Notes: generated by a model not told the origin, from the sequence alone. A stretch of 64,000 bases of DNA from Bacillus cereus ATCC 14579 (GCF_000007825.1 NC_004722.1:5306001-5370000), one strand, 5' to 3'. Positions 24,579-33,784 are shown, numbered from the stretch's first letter. Translations and numbers: made by a program.

Positions 24579-26646
24579 AGTTCCTCGACTCACTTTCATC
24601 TCTAGGAATATATGGTGCCTCTTTTAACGGCATTGGCTTATTTCTTAATACTTGTATCCAAATTCGAAGTGCTGAAATTAACACAGCGATTACAACTATC
24701 ATAAAAATCCCACAAAGCGCTGCATCAATATAATCATTGAAAATAATTTGCTTCATTTGAGCGACATTTTTAGCTGGCGCTAACACTTTTCCCTCATCTA
24801 ATGCTCTCTGAAATACCTTTGCATGCGATAGAAATCCAATTTTAGGATTTTCATGAAATAGCTTTTGATACCCCGCCGTCATTGTTACAATCAGCAACCC
24901 GACAGTTGGAATAAGTGTTACCCAAACGTACGCCTTTTTTCCCATTTTGAACAAAATTGTCGTTCCAAGTAATAATGCAATACCTGCTAGCATTTGATTT
25001 GCAATACCGAAAAGTGGCCATAATGTATTAATTCCACCGAGCGGATCTATTACCCCTTGGTATAAGAAATATCCCCACCCTAATACACATAATGTTGTAG
25101 CGATTACATTTGCTAATGTAGAATCCGTTTTCCCAAATGGCTTATATACATGCCCTAAAATATCTTGAATCATAAATCGGCCGACACGCGTTCCGGCATC
25201 AATCGTTGTTAAAATAAATAGGGCTTCAAAGAGAATCGCAAAATGATACCAAAATGCCATCATGGCCGTTCCACCTATTACTTGTGAGAAAATATATGCC
25301 ATACCTATCGCTAATGTTGGCGCACCACCTGTACGTGATAAAATCGTTTGCTCTCCAACATTTACAGCGAGATCTTTTAGTTCATTTGGTGTAATAGCAA
25401 ATCCCCATGAGGAAATAACTTGAGCTGCCTGCGAGACATCTGTACCGATAAGTGCTGCGGGACTATTAATTGCAAAATACGTTCCCGGTGTTAATACACA
25501 AGCTGCAATCATCGCCATCGCTGCTACAAACGACTCCATTAACATTGCTCCATAACCGATTGGCTGTGCGTGTCCCTCTTGCTCAATCATCTTCGGCGTC
25601 GTACCTGATGAAACAAGAGCATGGAATCCAGACACTGCACCACAAGCAATAGTAATAAATAAGAAAGGGAATAGGTTTCCAGAGAACACAGGACCAGTTC
25701 CATCAATAAATTTCGAAACTGCTGGCATTTGTAAATCTGGTGCTACAATTAAGATACCGATTGCTAACCCTACAATTGTTCCGACTTTTAAAAATGTACT
25801 TAAATAATCACGTGGTGCTAAAAGCATCCAAACTGGTAATGCAGATGCAATAAATCCATATACAATAAGCATAATAGCAATTGTTTCACCACTAAATGTG
25901 AACATACTTGCAAGTGTTGGATTTTCTGCTACATACTGTCCTCCAACAAGAGATAAAATAAGTAGGATAATACCAATTACTGATCCTTCTCCAACACGAC
26001 CAGGCCTAATATAGCGCATATAAACTCCCATTAAAATAGCGATAGGAATCGTTGCTGCTATCGTAAACATTCCCCAAGGACTTCCGATTAGTGCCTTTAC
26101 TACGACCAACGCTAATACTGCTAATAAAATAATCATAATTCCTAAAATACCTATCATTGCAATTAGTCCTGTAACAGGTCCAATCTCATCTTTAATCATT
26201 TCTCCTAACGATTTACCATTACGTCTCATTGAAGCAAATAAAATAACAAAATCTTGGACAGCCCCCGCAACAACTACCCCAACAATAATCCAAATGGTCC
26301 CTGGTAAATACCCCATTTGTGCCGCTAAAATCGGTCCTACTAAAGGTCCCGCTCCAGCAATCGCTGCAAAGTGATGTCCAAACAATACCCACTTATTTGT
26401 TGGAACATAGTCTTTCCCATCATTTAATGTATGGGCTGGTGTTTGCCGATTATCATCTAAATTAAAAACCTTTCTCGCTATAAATCTACTATAAAAGCGA
26501 TAAGCAACTGCATATACACATACGGCAGCTACTAAGAGCCATACAGCATTAATGGTTTCACCTTGTGATAAAGCTATTACCCCAAAAGCACCTGCTCCTA
26601 CTGCTGTAATAACGCCCCAAAGTAAGATCGATTTCAATGTCTTCAC
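24571..26646 (-). CDS. cstA: CstA/BtsT-family transporter (carbon starvation protein)
   Basis: The roughly 691-residue protein has about 16-18 hydrophobic helices. The N-terminal CstA domain includes RFYSRFIARKVFNLDD, TNKWVLFGHHFAAIAGAGPLVGP and GGVVVAGAVQDF-like segments; the C-terminal CstA extension has TTIDAGTRVGRFMIQD. GGGGGA points to the GTG at 26646 as start. Family members are peptide (CstA) or pyruvate (BtsT) importers. The length, the YjiX partner and the LytTR regulator upstream resemble the E. coli pyruvate system BtsSR-BtsT. Substrate is inference. Confidence 0.9.
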   Translation of the reverse strand: MKTLKSILLWGVITAVGAGAFGVIALSQGETINAVWLLVAAVCVYAVAYRFYSRFIARKVFNLDDNRQTPAHTLNDGKDYVPTNKWVLFGHHFAAIAGAGPLVGPILAAQMGYLPGTIWIIVGVVVAGAVQDFVILFASMRRNGKSLGEMIKDEIGPVTGLIAMIGILGIMIILLAVLALVVVKALIGSPWGMFTIAATIPIAILMGVYMRYIRPGRVGEGSVIGIILLILSLVGGQYVAENPTLASMFTFSGETIAIMLIVYGFIASALPVWMLLAPRDYLSTFLKVGTIVGLAIGILIVAPDLQMPAVSKFIDGTGPVFSGNLFPFLFITIACGAVSGFHALVSSGTTPKMIEQEGHAQPIGYGAMLMESFVAAMAMIAACVLTPGTYFAINSPAALIGTDVSQAAQVISSWGFAITPNELKDLAVNVGEQTILSRTGGAPTLAIGMAYIFSQVIGGTAMMAFWYHFAILFEALFILTTIDAGTRVGRFMIQDILGHVYKPFGKTDSTLANVIATTLCVLGWGYFLYQGVIDPLGGINTLWPLFGIANQMLAGIALLLGTTILFKMGKKAYVWVTLIPTVGLLIVTMTAGYQKLFHENPKIGFLSHAKVFQRALDEGKVLAPAKNVAQMKQIIFNDYIDAALCGIFMIVVIAVLISALRIWIQVLRNKPMPLKEAPYIPRDESESRNYA

Positions 26647-26768
26647 ATACAATTCCCCCAATACTATTTCTTAGTGGAGATTGTACTAAATTTTCTGAAT
26701 ATTTAACTTGAATCCTCCCTATCATGAAGGATTTTCAGTTTATCATGTTAAAATACTCTCATTATCTA

Positions 26769-27485
26769 CTATAATTCAATGTTATTTCGAAGGCGTTTTA
26801 CATAATTACGACTGACTGGAATCGGTTGCTCATCATACCTATCTAAATACAAATTATACGTGCCATTATAATAAGGTTTCAGTTCTTTTACATATGACAT
26901 ATTAATTAAATAGCTTTTATGTACACGTAAAAAATCATATGCATTTAGCTTATTTTCTAATTCCTGAAGTGTATATGTTGAAATATACTGATTATTCGTT
27001 GTGTAAATTGAAACAGTTTTATTTTCTTTATTTTTACTTACATATACGATATCTTCTGGAAGAATATATCGTATGCCCTCTTGACTTTCTATCGGTAGTT
27101 TTCGCAAATAACTCTTTGCTTTCTCACCTTGTTCTTTACCTATTTTATATAAAAGAAATTGTAAATCTTCTTCACGAAATGGTCGCAATAAATAATAAAA
27201 TGCTTGAAAACGAAAAGCTGTAATAGATTCTTCTATGTTTTCACCTACAAAAATAAATTTTGTATAGCAATTTATTTCTCGTAATAAACTTGCATATTCA
27301 AAACCAGTACCATCTAGTAATTTGGAACTTAAAAAAACAAAGTCTGGTATATGTTTTTTCATCATAAATAAAGATTCTGTTCCTGTCTTTGCTTCAAAAC
27401 ATTCTACATTTCTCATATTTTCAGTGAAATTTTCAGCTAACTCTCTTCTCTCTTCTGCCTCTTCCATAATCAGTAAAATTTTCAT
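26769..27485 (-). CDS. LytTR-family regulator with degenerate receiver domain
   Basis: The C-terminal LytTR DNA-binding domain (about residues 135-238) is well preserved (FLRVHKSYLINMSYVKEL, ISRNYVKRLRNNI-type end). The N-terminal receiver fold has lost its chemistry. The phospho-acceptor position is Ser53 in FVFLSSKLLDGTG, and the conserved Lys of the KPF motif is Arg101 (LLRPF). No sensor kinase gene is adjacent. AGGTGG spacing favours the ATG at 27485 over the GTG at 27497. Lying 122 bp before cstA in the same direction, it probably controls that transporter, perhaps without phosphorylation. Confidence 0.88.
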   Translation of the reverse strand: MKILLIMEEAEERRELAENFTENMRNVECFEAKTGTESLFMMKKHIPDFVFLSSKLLDGTGFEYASLLREINCYTKFIFVGENIEESITAFRFQAFYYLLRPFREEDLQFLLYKIGKEQGEKAKSYLRKLPIESQEGIRYILPEDIVYVSKNKENKTVSIYTTNNQYISTYTLQELENKLNAYDFLRVHKSYLINMSYVKELKPYYNGTYNLYLDRYDEQPIPVSRNYVKRLRNNIEL

Positions 27486-27589
27486 TTCTTCAACCACCTA
27501 ATTCTTTGTCCATATGTCCTGTTGTATACATTCGCTTTTATAAGAAATAATCCCTTTTTCTTACTATACCATTATTTATCTAAAAAAAC

Positions 27590-27622
27590 AGAAAAAAGGA
27601 AACCACTTCGGTTTCCTCTCCC
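27590..27622 (-). terminator. Terminator of niaP
   Basis: On the minus strand GGAAACC pairs with GGTTTCC around GAAGT and is followed by TTTTTTCTGTTTT. Confidence 0.85.
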
Positions 27623-27703
27623 CCTTTATCCCGTACTAACTGCCTATAAAGAGACAAGTAGTGTAGGATGATAAACGATCCAGGATACGTTTAAATTTTC
27701 ACT

Positions 27704-28903
27704 TTATACTAATTCTCGTTGCTTCGTTTCCTGTCCAAGTATTATTACAGCGAATACACCAATTAAAATTGATCCACAGAAAATCGTAAATATTAATGAT
27801 AGTGAAGCTTCTGAGGCAACTAAATATCCCACTAATAGTGGCCCAAGGATACCACCGATACGACCAAATGCTGCTGCCATTCCTGCACCTGTACCACGAA
27901 TAACCGTTGGATACTGCTCAGGTGTATAGGCGTATAATGCTCCCCAAGCACCTAAGTTAAAGAAGGATAGTAGCATACCTGCCACAATTAATACTGTTAA
28001 TGAATCCGCAACCCCAAACAAATAAGCACTGCAAGCTGTCCCAATTAAATACGTAACCAAAACAAATTTACGACCGAGACGTTCAATAAACCAAGCAGCG
28101 GTGAAATATCCTGGAAGTTGAGCTAATGTCATAATAAGTACGTATTGGAAACTTTTTATTAAACTAAATCCTTTTAGCACCATTACACTCGGTAACCAAA
28201 GGAACATTCCATAATAGGAAAAGACAACACAAAACCATAGAATCCATAGCATAATTGTTGCTTTACGATATTCCCCAGACCAAACTGATTTTATATTTTC
28301 AATAACAGATGGCCTTTTTTCAACTTTTTGGAACCTTGGGGAATCCGGTAAATTCCATCTTAAATATAAAGCATATAGTGCTGGAATTGCACTCAATACC
28401 ATCGCAACTTCCCAACCATATTTAGGAATAACAAAATACGAGATAAGAGCTGCAATTAGCCATCCACCTGCCCAAAAACTTTCTAATAACACAACAATTT
28501 TCCCACGCTCATGCGCTTCAACACTCTCTGATACTAGTGTAGAGGCAACTGGAAGCTCTCCGCCAAGCCCCATACCAATTAAAAAGCGTAAAACGAGAAA
28601 CATTGCAAGTGTTGTTGTTAATGCAGTTAAACCACTACCGATAGAAAATAACAATAATGTAATAATAAAGACTGATTTCCGCCCTATTTTATCTGATAGT
28701 ATCCCAAAAATAAGCGCTCCTACTGCCATACCGATTGAGTTAATACTGCCTATCCAGCCCATTTCTTGCGTACTTAATCCCCAATCCTTTTGCAAGGCTA
28801 CCATTACAAATGAAAGCATTCCAACATCCATTGCATCAAATAGCCATCCAAGCCCAGCTATACCAAGTAGTTTGCGCTTCGAAATTTCTTTTACCTTGCC
28901 CAC
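27704..28903 (-). CDS. niaP: Niacin transporter NiaP (MFS)
   Basis: The 399-residue MFS protein has 12 hydrophobic helices and the loop motif GILSDKIGRKSVF between helices 2 and 3. The N-terminus (KISKRKLLGIAGLGWLFDAMDVGMLSFV-type), the GMGLGGELPVASTLVSE segment and LGAWGALYAYTPEQYPT agree closely with what I recall of B. subtilis NiaP (YceI), a nicotinate importer. A GGAGGA ribosome site precedes the ATG. Repeated ACAC/GTGT half sites upstream may bind the niacin-responsive repressor NiaR. Confidence 0.82.
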   Translation of the reverse strand: MGKVKEISKRKLLGIAGLGWLFDAMDVGMLSFVMVALQKDWGLSTQEMGWIGSINSIGMAVGALIFGILSDKIGRKSVFIITLLLFSIGSGLTALTTTLAMFLVLRFLIGMGLGGELPVASTLVSESVEAHERGKIVVLLESFWAGGWLIAALISYFVIPKYGWEVAMVLSAIPALYALYLRWNLPDSPRFQKVEKRPSVIENIKSVWSGEYRKATIMLWILWFCVVFSYYGMFLWLPSVMVLKGFSLIKSFQYVLIMTLAQLPGYFTAAWFIERLGRKFVLVTYLIGTACSAYLFGVADSLTVLIVAGMLLSFFNLGAWGALYAYTPEQYPTVIRGTGAGMAAAFGRIGGILGPLLVGYLVASEASLSLIFTIFCGSILIGVFAVIILGQETKQRELV

Positions 28904-28914
28904 TAGAAGTCCTC

Positions 28915-28953
28915 CTCACACAGGTGTCTTTACACATCATTTTACATGTGTGA
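28915..28953 (-). promoter_or_regulatory. Candidate operator region upstream of niaP
   Basis: The sequence holds CACACAGGTGTC, then TTACACATC and ACATGTGTG, giving GTGT/ACAC half sites in dyad arrangement just before the ribosome site. A TAAAAT box lies between them on the minus strand. NiaR control is known for niacin genes in Bacillales, but I cannot verify the exact motif here. Confidence 0.4.
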
Positions 28954-29000
28954 ATTGTATAAGTAAAATACTTTTGTGTAAAAAATTCTCCTTCATCATT

Positions 29001-29082
29001 CCCAAAAAGTAAAACGTCTATCCCGATTGGTGAGAGCTAATAATCAGTGGGGATGCCTCACTAATTAAAGTTTCAATTTATT
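29001..29082 (-). repeat. bcr-like repeat, hairpin plus partial second part
   Basis: Read on the minus strand it carries GAAACTTTAATTAGTG, GGCATCCCCACTGATTATTAG and CCAATCGGG, in the same order as the first 70 bases of the element at 1101. The remainder has diverged. The dyad TAATTAGTGAGG/CCCCACTGATTA could form a hairpin in the niaP leader region or beyond tagA. Confidence 0.6.
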
Positions 29083-29096
29083 AAAAATGAACAAAT

Positions 29097-29126
29097 AAAA
29101 AAAGCAGCGATATTTCGCTACTTTTT
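29097..29126 (-). terminator. Terminator of the tagA-type gene
   Basis: AAAAGTAGCGA pairs with TCGCTGCTTTT on the minus strand, with one wobble pair, and is followed by TTTATTTG. The left arm lies in the last codons. Confidence 0.8.
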
Positions 29127-29858
29127 CGAACGCATTACTTCTTTTAAAAATTCCGCTAATACTAACTGACGACGCCAGCGTGTTGGATTACTGCATAATC
29201 TATAAAACCACTCTAAATGAATCGCTTGAATCCATTTTGGTGCACGTTTTACCTCTCCAGCCCATACGTCTAAACTTCCACCCACTCCAACAGCCATTTT
29301 CGTTTCTAAACGATGCTTATTGTTTTGGATAAAGTTCTCTTGTCTCGGGAAACCAAGTGCAACAAGTAATAAATCTGGTTTTGCTTCTTGAATGCGAGAA
29401 ATAATATTCTCTTCGTCTTCTTGTTTAAAATAACCATCTTGTATACCGGCGATGGATACAGCTGAATATGTCTTTGTTAAATGATCTGCTGCAGCTTGTA
29501 CAACATGCGGCTTTGCACCTAATAAGAAAACAGATACCGGCTTACTATCTTCTGATAACTTCGCAAGTAAATTACACATTAAATCAAAACCTGCTACACG
29601 TTCTTTTAAAGGTGTACCAAGCATCCCGCTTGCCTTTACAACCCCAATACCATCAGGTGTAATTAAATCTGTATTCAATAATGTTTGATAGAACTTTTCA
29701 TCCTTTTTTGCGCACATAACAATTTCAGGGTTTGCTGTTACTACCTGAAACGTATGAGTTCGCTCCGCCTCTAGTTGTTCTTTTAAATATTGGACCGTTT
29801 CATCCATTGTCATTGTAGAAAAAGGAACGCCTAGAATATCAACTGTTTGTACTGCCAT
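29118..29858 (-). CDS. tagA: WecG/TagA/CpsF-family glycosyltransferase
   Basis: The 246-residue GT26 enzyme contains the conserved VVTANPEIVMCAKKDEKF, ITPDGIGVVKASG, FLLGAKPHVV and GFPRQENFIQNN segments and the GVGGSLDVWAGEVKRAP motif. In Gram-positives such enzymes add ManNAc to undecaprenyl-PP-GlcNAc, the second step of teichoic acid or secondary cell wall polysaccharide linkage-unit synthesis. B. cereus-group cells carry such a polysaccharide to anchor S-layer-homology proteins. It follows the GT4 gene after 21 bp and starts the surface-glycan region. Confidence 0.88.
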   Translation of the reverse strand: MAVQTVDILGVPFSTMTMDETVQYLKEQLEAERTHTFQVVTANPEIVMCAKKDEKFYQTLLNTDLITPDGIGVVKASGMLGTPLKERVAGFDLMCNLLAKLSEDSKPVSVFLLGAKPHVVQAAADHLTKTYSAVSIAGIQDGYFKQEDEENIISRIQEAKPDLLLVALGFPRQENFIQNNKHRLETKMAVGVGGSLDVWAGEVKRAPKWIQAIHLEWFYRLCSNPTRWRRQLVLAEFLKEVMRSKK

Positions 29859-29879
29859 AGTTAACTATCCTCTCTATCA

Positions 29880-30989
29880 TTACAAGTTTTTCGCTATTAA
29901 TTGCTTATATGTTTCCTTTGTATCTTCATATAGTTTTTGAAGTGAGAAGTTCATAGTAGCATGCTCATAAATATGTTTACCCATTGCTGCTAACTCTCCA
30001 GTTTTCCACTTATCATACGCTTCTTCTAAAGCTAATGCTAATGCCTTTCCATCACCTGTTGGCACAATCCATCCGTAAGTTTCATCTACGATTAATGGCT
30101 CAATTTCTCCAGCCCTAGTCACAATTGATGGTACGCGTTGATTTGCCGCTTCTAATAAAACTAGTGGGAACCCTTCACTATGGGAAGTTAATAAATTTAC
30201 ATGTGACGACGCAAATAATTGTTTTACATCTTGACGATGTCCTAAAAACTCTACTTTATCGTTAATCCCTTTTTCAGTAGCTAATGACTTTAGATTTTCT
30301 TCTAATGGGCCATCGCCAACTAATAATACTTTAATTTTCTCTAATTTTGTTTGTTGTAACGCATCGAATAAAACTTCATGTCCTTTGACAGGATGTAATC
30401 GTGCTACTTGGATTGCCGTAAATACATCTTCATCAATATTGAACATTTCTTTTTTATTATAACCTTCTGCTTTTTCCTTATCGTATTCAATTCCATTATA
30501 AATAACATGCATCTTTTCATTTGAAATACCTAATGCTGCCAGGCTTTTTTTCAATCTATTCGTTACAACGAAAAATAAGTCTATATTTTTTAAGGCTTTC
30601 AAATTTAATTTCGTAAAAATCCAACCTTTTAAGCCCTGTTTAGTAAAGTCTTGAAACGGATCACTATGAATAGTCGTTACCCATTTTGCCTTTATTCTCT
30701 TTTTCATTAAAGAAACATAGAAATTAGCCCTAGGGCCATGTGTATGAACTACATCAAATTTTTCTTTATTAATAAATTCACTTATATTCTTTAAAATGGA
30801 TAAATCATAGCGCGATTTTTGTGAAAACACATGGACTTTTATCCCTAATTCCCTTGCTTCCTTCGCAACAATTCCATCTTCAAATACTGCTAATTCTACT
30901 TCACCAGTTGGAAACTGATCGAGAAGTGAAATAATATGTGTTTTCCCTCCCCCATCTTCTGCTCCTGCATTCATATGCAATATTCTCAT
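29880..30989 (-). CDS. GT4-family glycosyltransferase
   Basis: The 369-residue GT-B fold protein has the N-terminal GGGKTHIISLL glycine loop, VVHTHGPRANFY, and the C-terminal nucleotide-sugar domain with VARLHPVKGHEVLFDAL, LLVGDGP and the EGFPLVLLEAANQRVPSI acid motif of family GT4. It acts at the cytoplasmic membrane face, transferring a sugar to a lipid-linked acceptor. The donor is not predictable. It lies between the polymerase and tagA-type genes in the same direction, though a hairpin terminator lies upstream of it. Confidence 0.88.
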   Translation of the reverse strand: MRILHMNAGAEDGGGKTHIISLLDQFPTGEVELAVFEDGIVAKEARELGIKVHVFSQKSRYDLSILKNISEFINKEKFDVVHTHGPRANFYVSLMKKRIKAKWVTTIHSDPFQDFTKQGLKGWIFTKLNLKALKNIDLFFVVTNRLKKSLAALGISNEKMHVIYNGIEYDKEKAEGYNKKEMFNIDEDVFTAIQVARLHPVKGHEVLFDALQQTKLEKIKVLLVGDGPLEENLKSLATEKGINDKVEFLGHRQDVKQLFASSHVNLLTSHSEGFPLVLLEAANQRVPSIVTRAGEIEPLIVDETYGWIVPTGDGKALALALEEAYDKWKTGELAAMGKHIYEHATMNFSLQKLYEDTKETYKQLIAKNL

Positions 30990-31046
30990 ATTTTTTCCTC
31001 CTTTAAATCCTCGCTACGTTTCCATCTATTTTTATTTTACTGTACT

Positions 31047-31083
31047 AAAAAATAAAAGCTAACAAAAGTTAGCTTTTATTTTT
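31047..31083 (-). terminator. Terminator after the polymerase gene
   Basis: A 16-bp perfect stem (AAAAATAAAAGCTAAC and its complement) with loop TTTT directly follows the restored stop codon of the polymerase gene. Confidence 0.8.
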
Positions 31084-31084
31084 A

Positions 31085-32558
31085 TCATTCAATTTCTAGG
31101 TCTACTATTAGATAAGCTAACACCACTACAAAGTAAATTCCAACTCCTGGTGCTGTTAAAATATGTCCTGCAATATAAGCAATACCTAACGCTAACAATA
31201 AGCTTGCTGAAATCATTCCATATTTTATATTAAATATGTCCTTAAATCTCGTAGCAAATGCTAGTAGAATTCTTAGCCCGTAATAAATAAATGGGAATCA
31301 TTAGTAATACAAAGCCAATAATCCCGAAATCATAAAACCAATCATGGAAATCCATTTCGATTAGTTTTGGATCTGGCTGCTTTTGTTCATTGTATTTAAA
31401 GTTACCTGCATAACCCATTCCTAATAACTTTTGTGACATTGGCGCTTCTTTAAAGAACTGCTTATGTCTTTCTTCATATACTTGACGTCCACTGAAAATA
31501 AGGTTTTCTTGATTTTCTTTCTTTTGCTCTTTCTCAAGCTCTTTCTTAACTTCAACTTCTATCTTCGCTTTTTCTTCTGGTTTTTCAACCTTATGGTGCT
31601 TTTCTTCTTTTTCTTTAAGTTCTTGTTCTTTTTTCAGCTTCTCTTTAATTTCTTGTTCTTTTTGATCTTGTTGTGCTACATTTTGCTCTGTTAAATAGTT
31701 ATTGTGAATACCCATATTTTGCGCTAATGGTGTTTGCTTAAACGTCCCAACTACACCGGCTAATAGGATAATAGCAATTACTGCGTTAAGTGCAAGAGAT
31801 TTTTTGTTCGGGTTTTTTCTATCAAATAATAATTGTAGTACAATGATTCCGATTGCTGCCGCTAACGTAACACCAATTGAGCCCATTCCTACTTTCGTAC
31901 CAACTTGAATTAAAGAGTAAATCATTAAAAGTGATGGAATCCAATATAAAATATGTTTCCAGCTCTTTGTTTTTTGAATAGAATATAGTACCACAATAGG
32001 GAAAATAATAGCTAAGATTGAACCTAGTTCATTCCCTGCATAGAACCAACCTCGAGAACCAACCTTCATCCATTCATAACTACCAAAGTCAGTAGATGTT
32101 GAAATAGAAATAACCATAATTGCATTAATGATTAATGTAGAATATACAATACTATTTCGAACCTTATCACTAATATTAACTGTCTTTTTCAATGATTTTA
32201 AAGCTAAAATGTATGACCCCAGCATAATATATATATATAATGCTTTCGCAACGAATTTAACTTCTTCACTAAGTACAATAGGATCCTTAACTATTTTGTT
32301 ATTAATAAATCCTACCCCTAAAACTCCGGCTAATAATATAAGGTAAATTAAAAACTTTCTATTTTCCTTCTCTTTTGCCTGAATTAAAATGTAAATACCA
32401 CCAACAGCCATAATAAGGAATCTTACTAAAATCCCAACGGTAGCATTTGACTTTAATAAAGTGATGCTAAGAGACGTTAATAAATCTAAAACAGGCTGTA
32501 AAATAATAAAAAAGAGCAAAAAATGCTCAAATCTAACCCTAGCTTGATTTGCTAACAT
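31085..32558 (-). pseudogene. O-antigen ligase/polymerase-like membrane protein (Wzy/WaaL type), frameshifted near the 3' end
   Basis: From the ATG at 32558 (GGAGG seven bases before) the frame encodes about ten hydrophobic helices. The conserved loop segment GWFYAGNELGSILAI and the C-terminal short-helix region are typical of the O-antigen ligase family. The frame stops early at 31242. Deleting one copy of the tandem AAAT at 31285-31292 restores reading: IPIYYGLRILLAFATRF and two further helices to a stop at 31085. The repaired protein has about 489 residues. An exceptional Lys/Glu-rich coiled-coil loop lies around residues 290-350. The likely role is polymerising or attaching lipid-linked glycan outside the membrane. 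Whether the truncated form works is unknown. Confidence 0.85.
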
Positions 32559-33020
32559 TCCAAGACCTCCATACAAAATCTTAACATTATCTTTTAATCA
32601 TAATTTATTATCGTTAAAACACACCTAGCAATTATAACATAACTCATATTTAAATTGAGAACTATTTTTATACCGAAACTAGCCAATCCACCTTAAGTAG
32701 TACTAGAAAATATTATCCTTTAGCTATCCTTCCCTATCTCTATAAAAACTATCTAACACTCTTTCACTTATTATCAGCATTATAGTAACATTCATTAATC
32801 CTTGTATTATTATATAAAATTTAATAATTACAAAATGACATCTACTCTGCTATCCTACAACTAAAGATTAACCTTGCTTCATTTTCCCCTAAACATTTTC
32901 AAACGCTTTCTTTATGTATTTTATCCATTTTTCTACATGTAACGAAAAGTAATTGTTATTTCCAATACTTTAGTGTATATTTTTTCTCTGGAACATCTTT
33001 AAGAGAAAGGGATTAAGGCC
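32559..33020. other. AT-rich intergenic region between the polymerase and TRIC genes
   Basis: This divergent spacer must hold two promoters. A weak cre-like stretch (TTCAAACGCTTTCT near 32897) and the GAGAAAGGGA ribosome site of the next gene are visible. I see no RNA family or small gene. Confidence 0.4.
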
Positions 33021-33653
33021 ATGTTATTAATCGATATATTTACGTTTCTTGGCATTATCGCCGCTGCCATTTCTGGTACATTAGTTGGTTTAAAAAAAGA
33101 TTTAGATTTATTTGGTGTCCTTTGTTTAGCTGTAGCTACTGCGCTCGGCGGCGGTATTATTCGTGATATCATGATTGGTAACCTGCCCCCTGTCGCATTT
33201 GTAAAACCCATTTACTTTTTCGTAAGTGTATTATCAGCATTATTTACTTGTATGTTTTTTGAGCGCATCAATAAACTTCAAGTCGTTATTATGCTTTCTG
33301 ATGCTGTTGGCTTAGGCGTTTTTACAGCTATTGGTGCAAATGCGGCAATGTCACATCATGTTGACGCCTCATTTCTAGTTGTTTCAATGGGAGTCATTAC
33401 AGGTATTGGAGGCGGTATTTTACGTGACATTTGTGCTCAAGATATCCCTTACGTATTCCGAAAAGAAATTTACGCAATCGCTTCTATCTTAGGAGCAATT
33501 AGCTTCCTAATCACACACGCTATGGGCGCGCACGTATTAGCTTTCTATGTTTGTTTATTAGTAACATTCGTTATTCGTGTCGTCACTGTAATATATAATG
33601 TGCATTTCCCTGTTTTCTTTAAAACACATGCTAAAATTAATAAAGGCCATTAA
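33021..33653 (+). CDS. TRIC-type cation channel family protein (UPF0126)
   Basis: The 210-residue protein has seven hydrophobic helices formed by two internal repeats of three plus one. Each repeat carries a glycine-rich kink motif: ALGGGIIRDIM near residue 46 and GIGGGILRDIC near residue 133. This duplication is diagnostic for UPF0126, the prokaryotic trimeric intracellular cation channel family. Members conduct monovalent cations; the physiological role in bacteria is unsettled. It is followed by two hairpins. Confidence 0.88.
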   Translation: MLLIDIFTFLGIIAAAISGTLVGLKKDLDLFGVLCLAVATALGGGIIRDIMIGNLPPVAFVKPIYFFVSVLSALFTCMFFERINKLQVVIMLSDAVGLGVFTAIGANAAMSHHVDASFLVVSMGVITGIGGGILRDICAQDIPYVFRKEIYAIASILGAISFLITHAMGAHVLAFYVCLLVTFVIRVVTVIYNVHFPVFFKTHAKINKGH

Positions 33654-33682
33654 GAGAATTCTAAATAGAATTCTCTTAATTT
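33651..33682 (+). terminator. Hairpin terminator of the TRIC gene
   Basis: TTAAGAGAATTCTA pairs with TAGAATTCTCTTAA around two A residues. It overlaps the stop codon and is followed by TTTATAT. Confidence 0.65.
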
Positions 33683-33697
33683 ATATACTATTCAACG

Positions 33698-33749
33698 AAC
33701 TAATATAGAGTAATTATATATAAGCATATATAATTACTCTATATTAGTT
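33698..33749. repeat. 24-bp perfect inverted repeat
   Basis: The two arms (33698-33721 and 33726-33749) are exact reverse complements and the loop is AAGC. The arms are very AT-rich and begin AACTAATATAGAG. It lies 35 bp before the HemAT start and 45 bp after the TRIC gene. It is longer than an ordinary terminator and lacks a clear T tract beyond TTTT. Confidence 0.8.
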
Positions 33750-33784
33750 TTAAAATTGAAAAGGTTTTATATACAGGGGGAAGA

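Noticed and set aside
31464..31694. Phe/Leu-rich open frame opposite the polymerase coiled-coil loop
   Set aside because: It is the reverse complement of Lys/Glu codons (AAA/GAA giving TTT/TTC), not an independent gene.
32890..32904. cre-like sequence upstream of the TRIC gene
   Set aside because: TTCAAACGCTTTCT has the CG core but misses several consensus positions, and no promoter context supports it.
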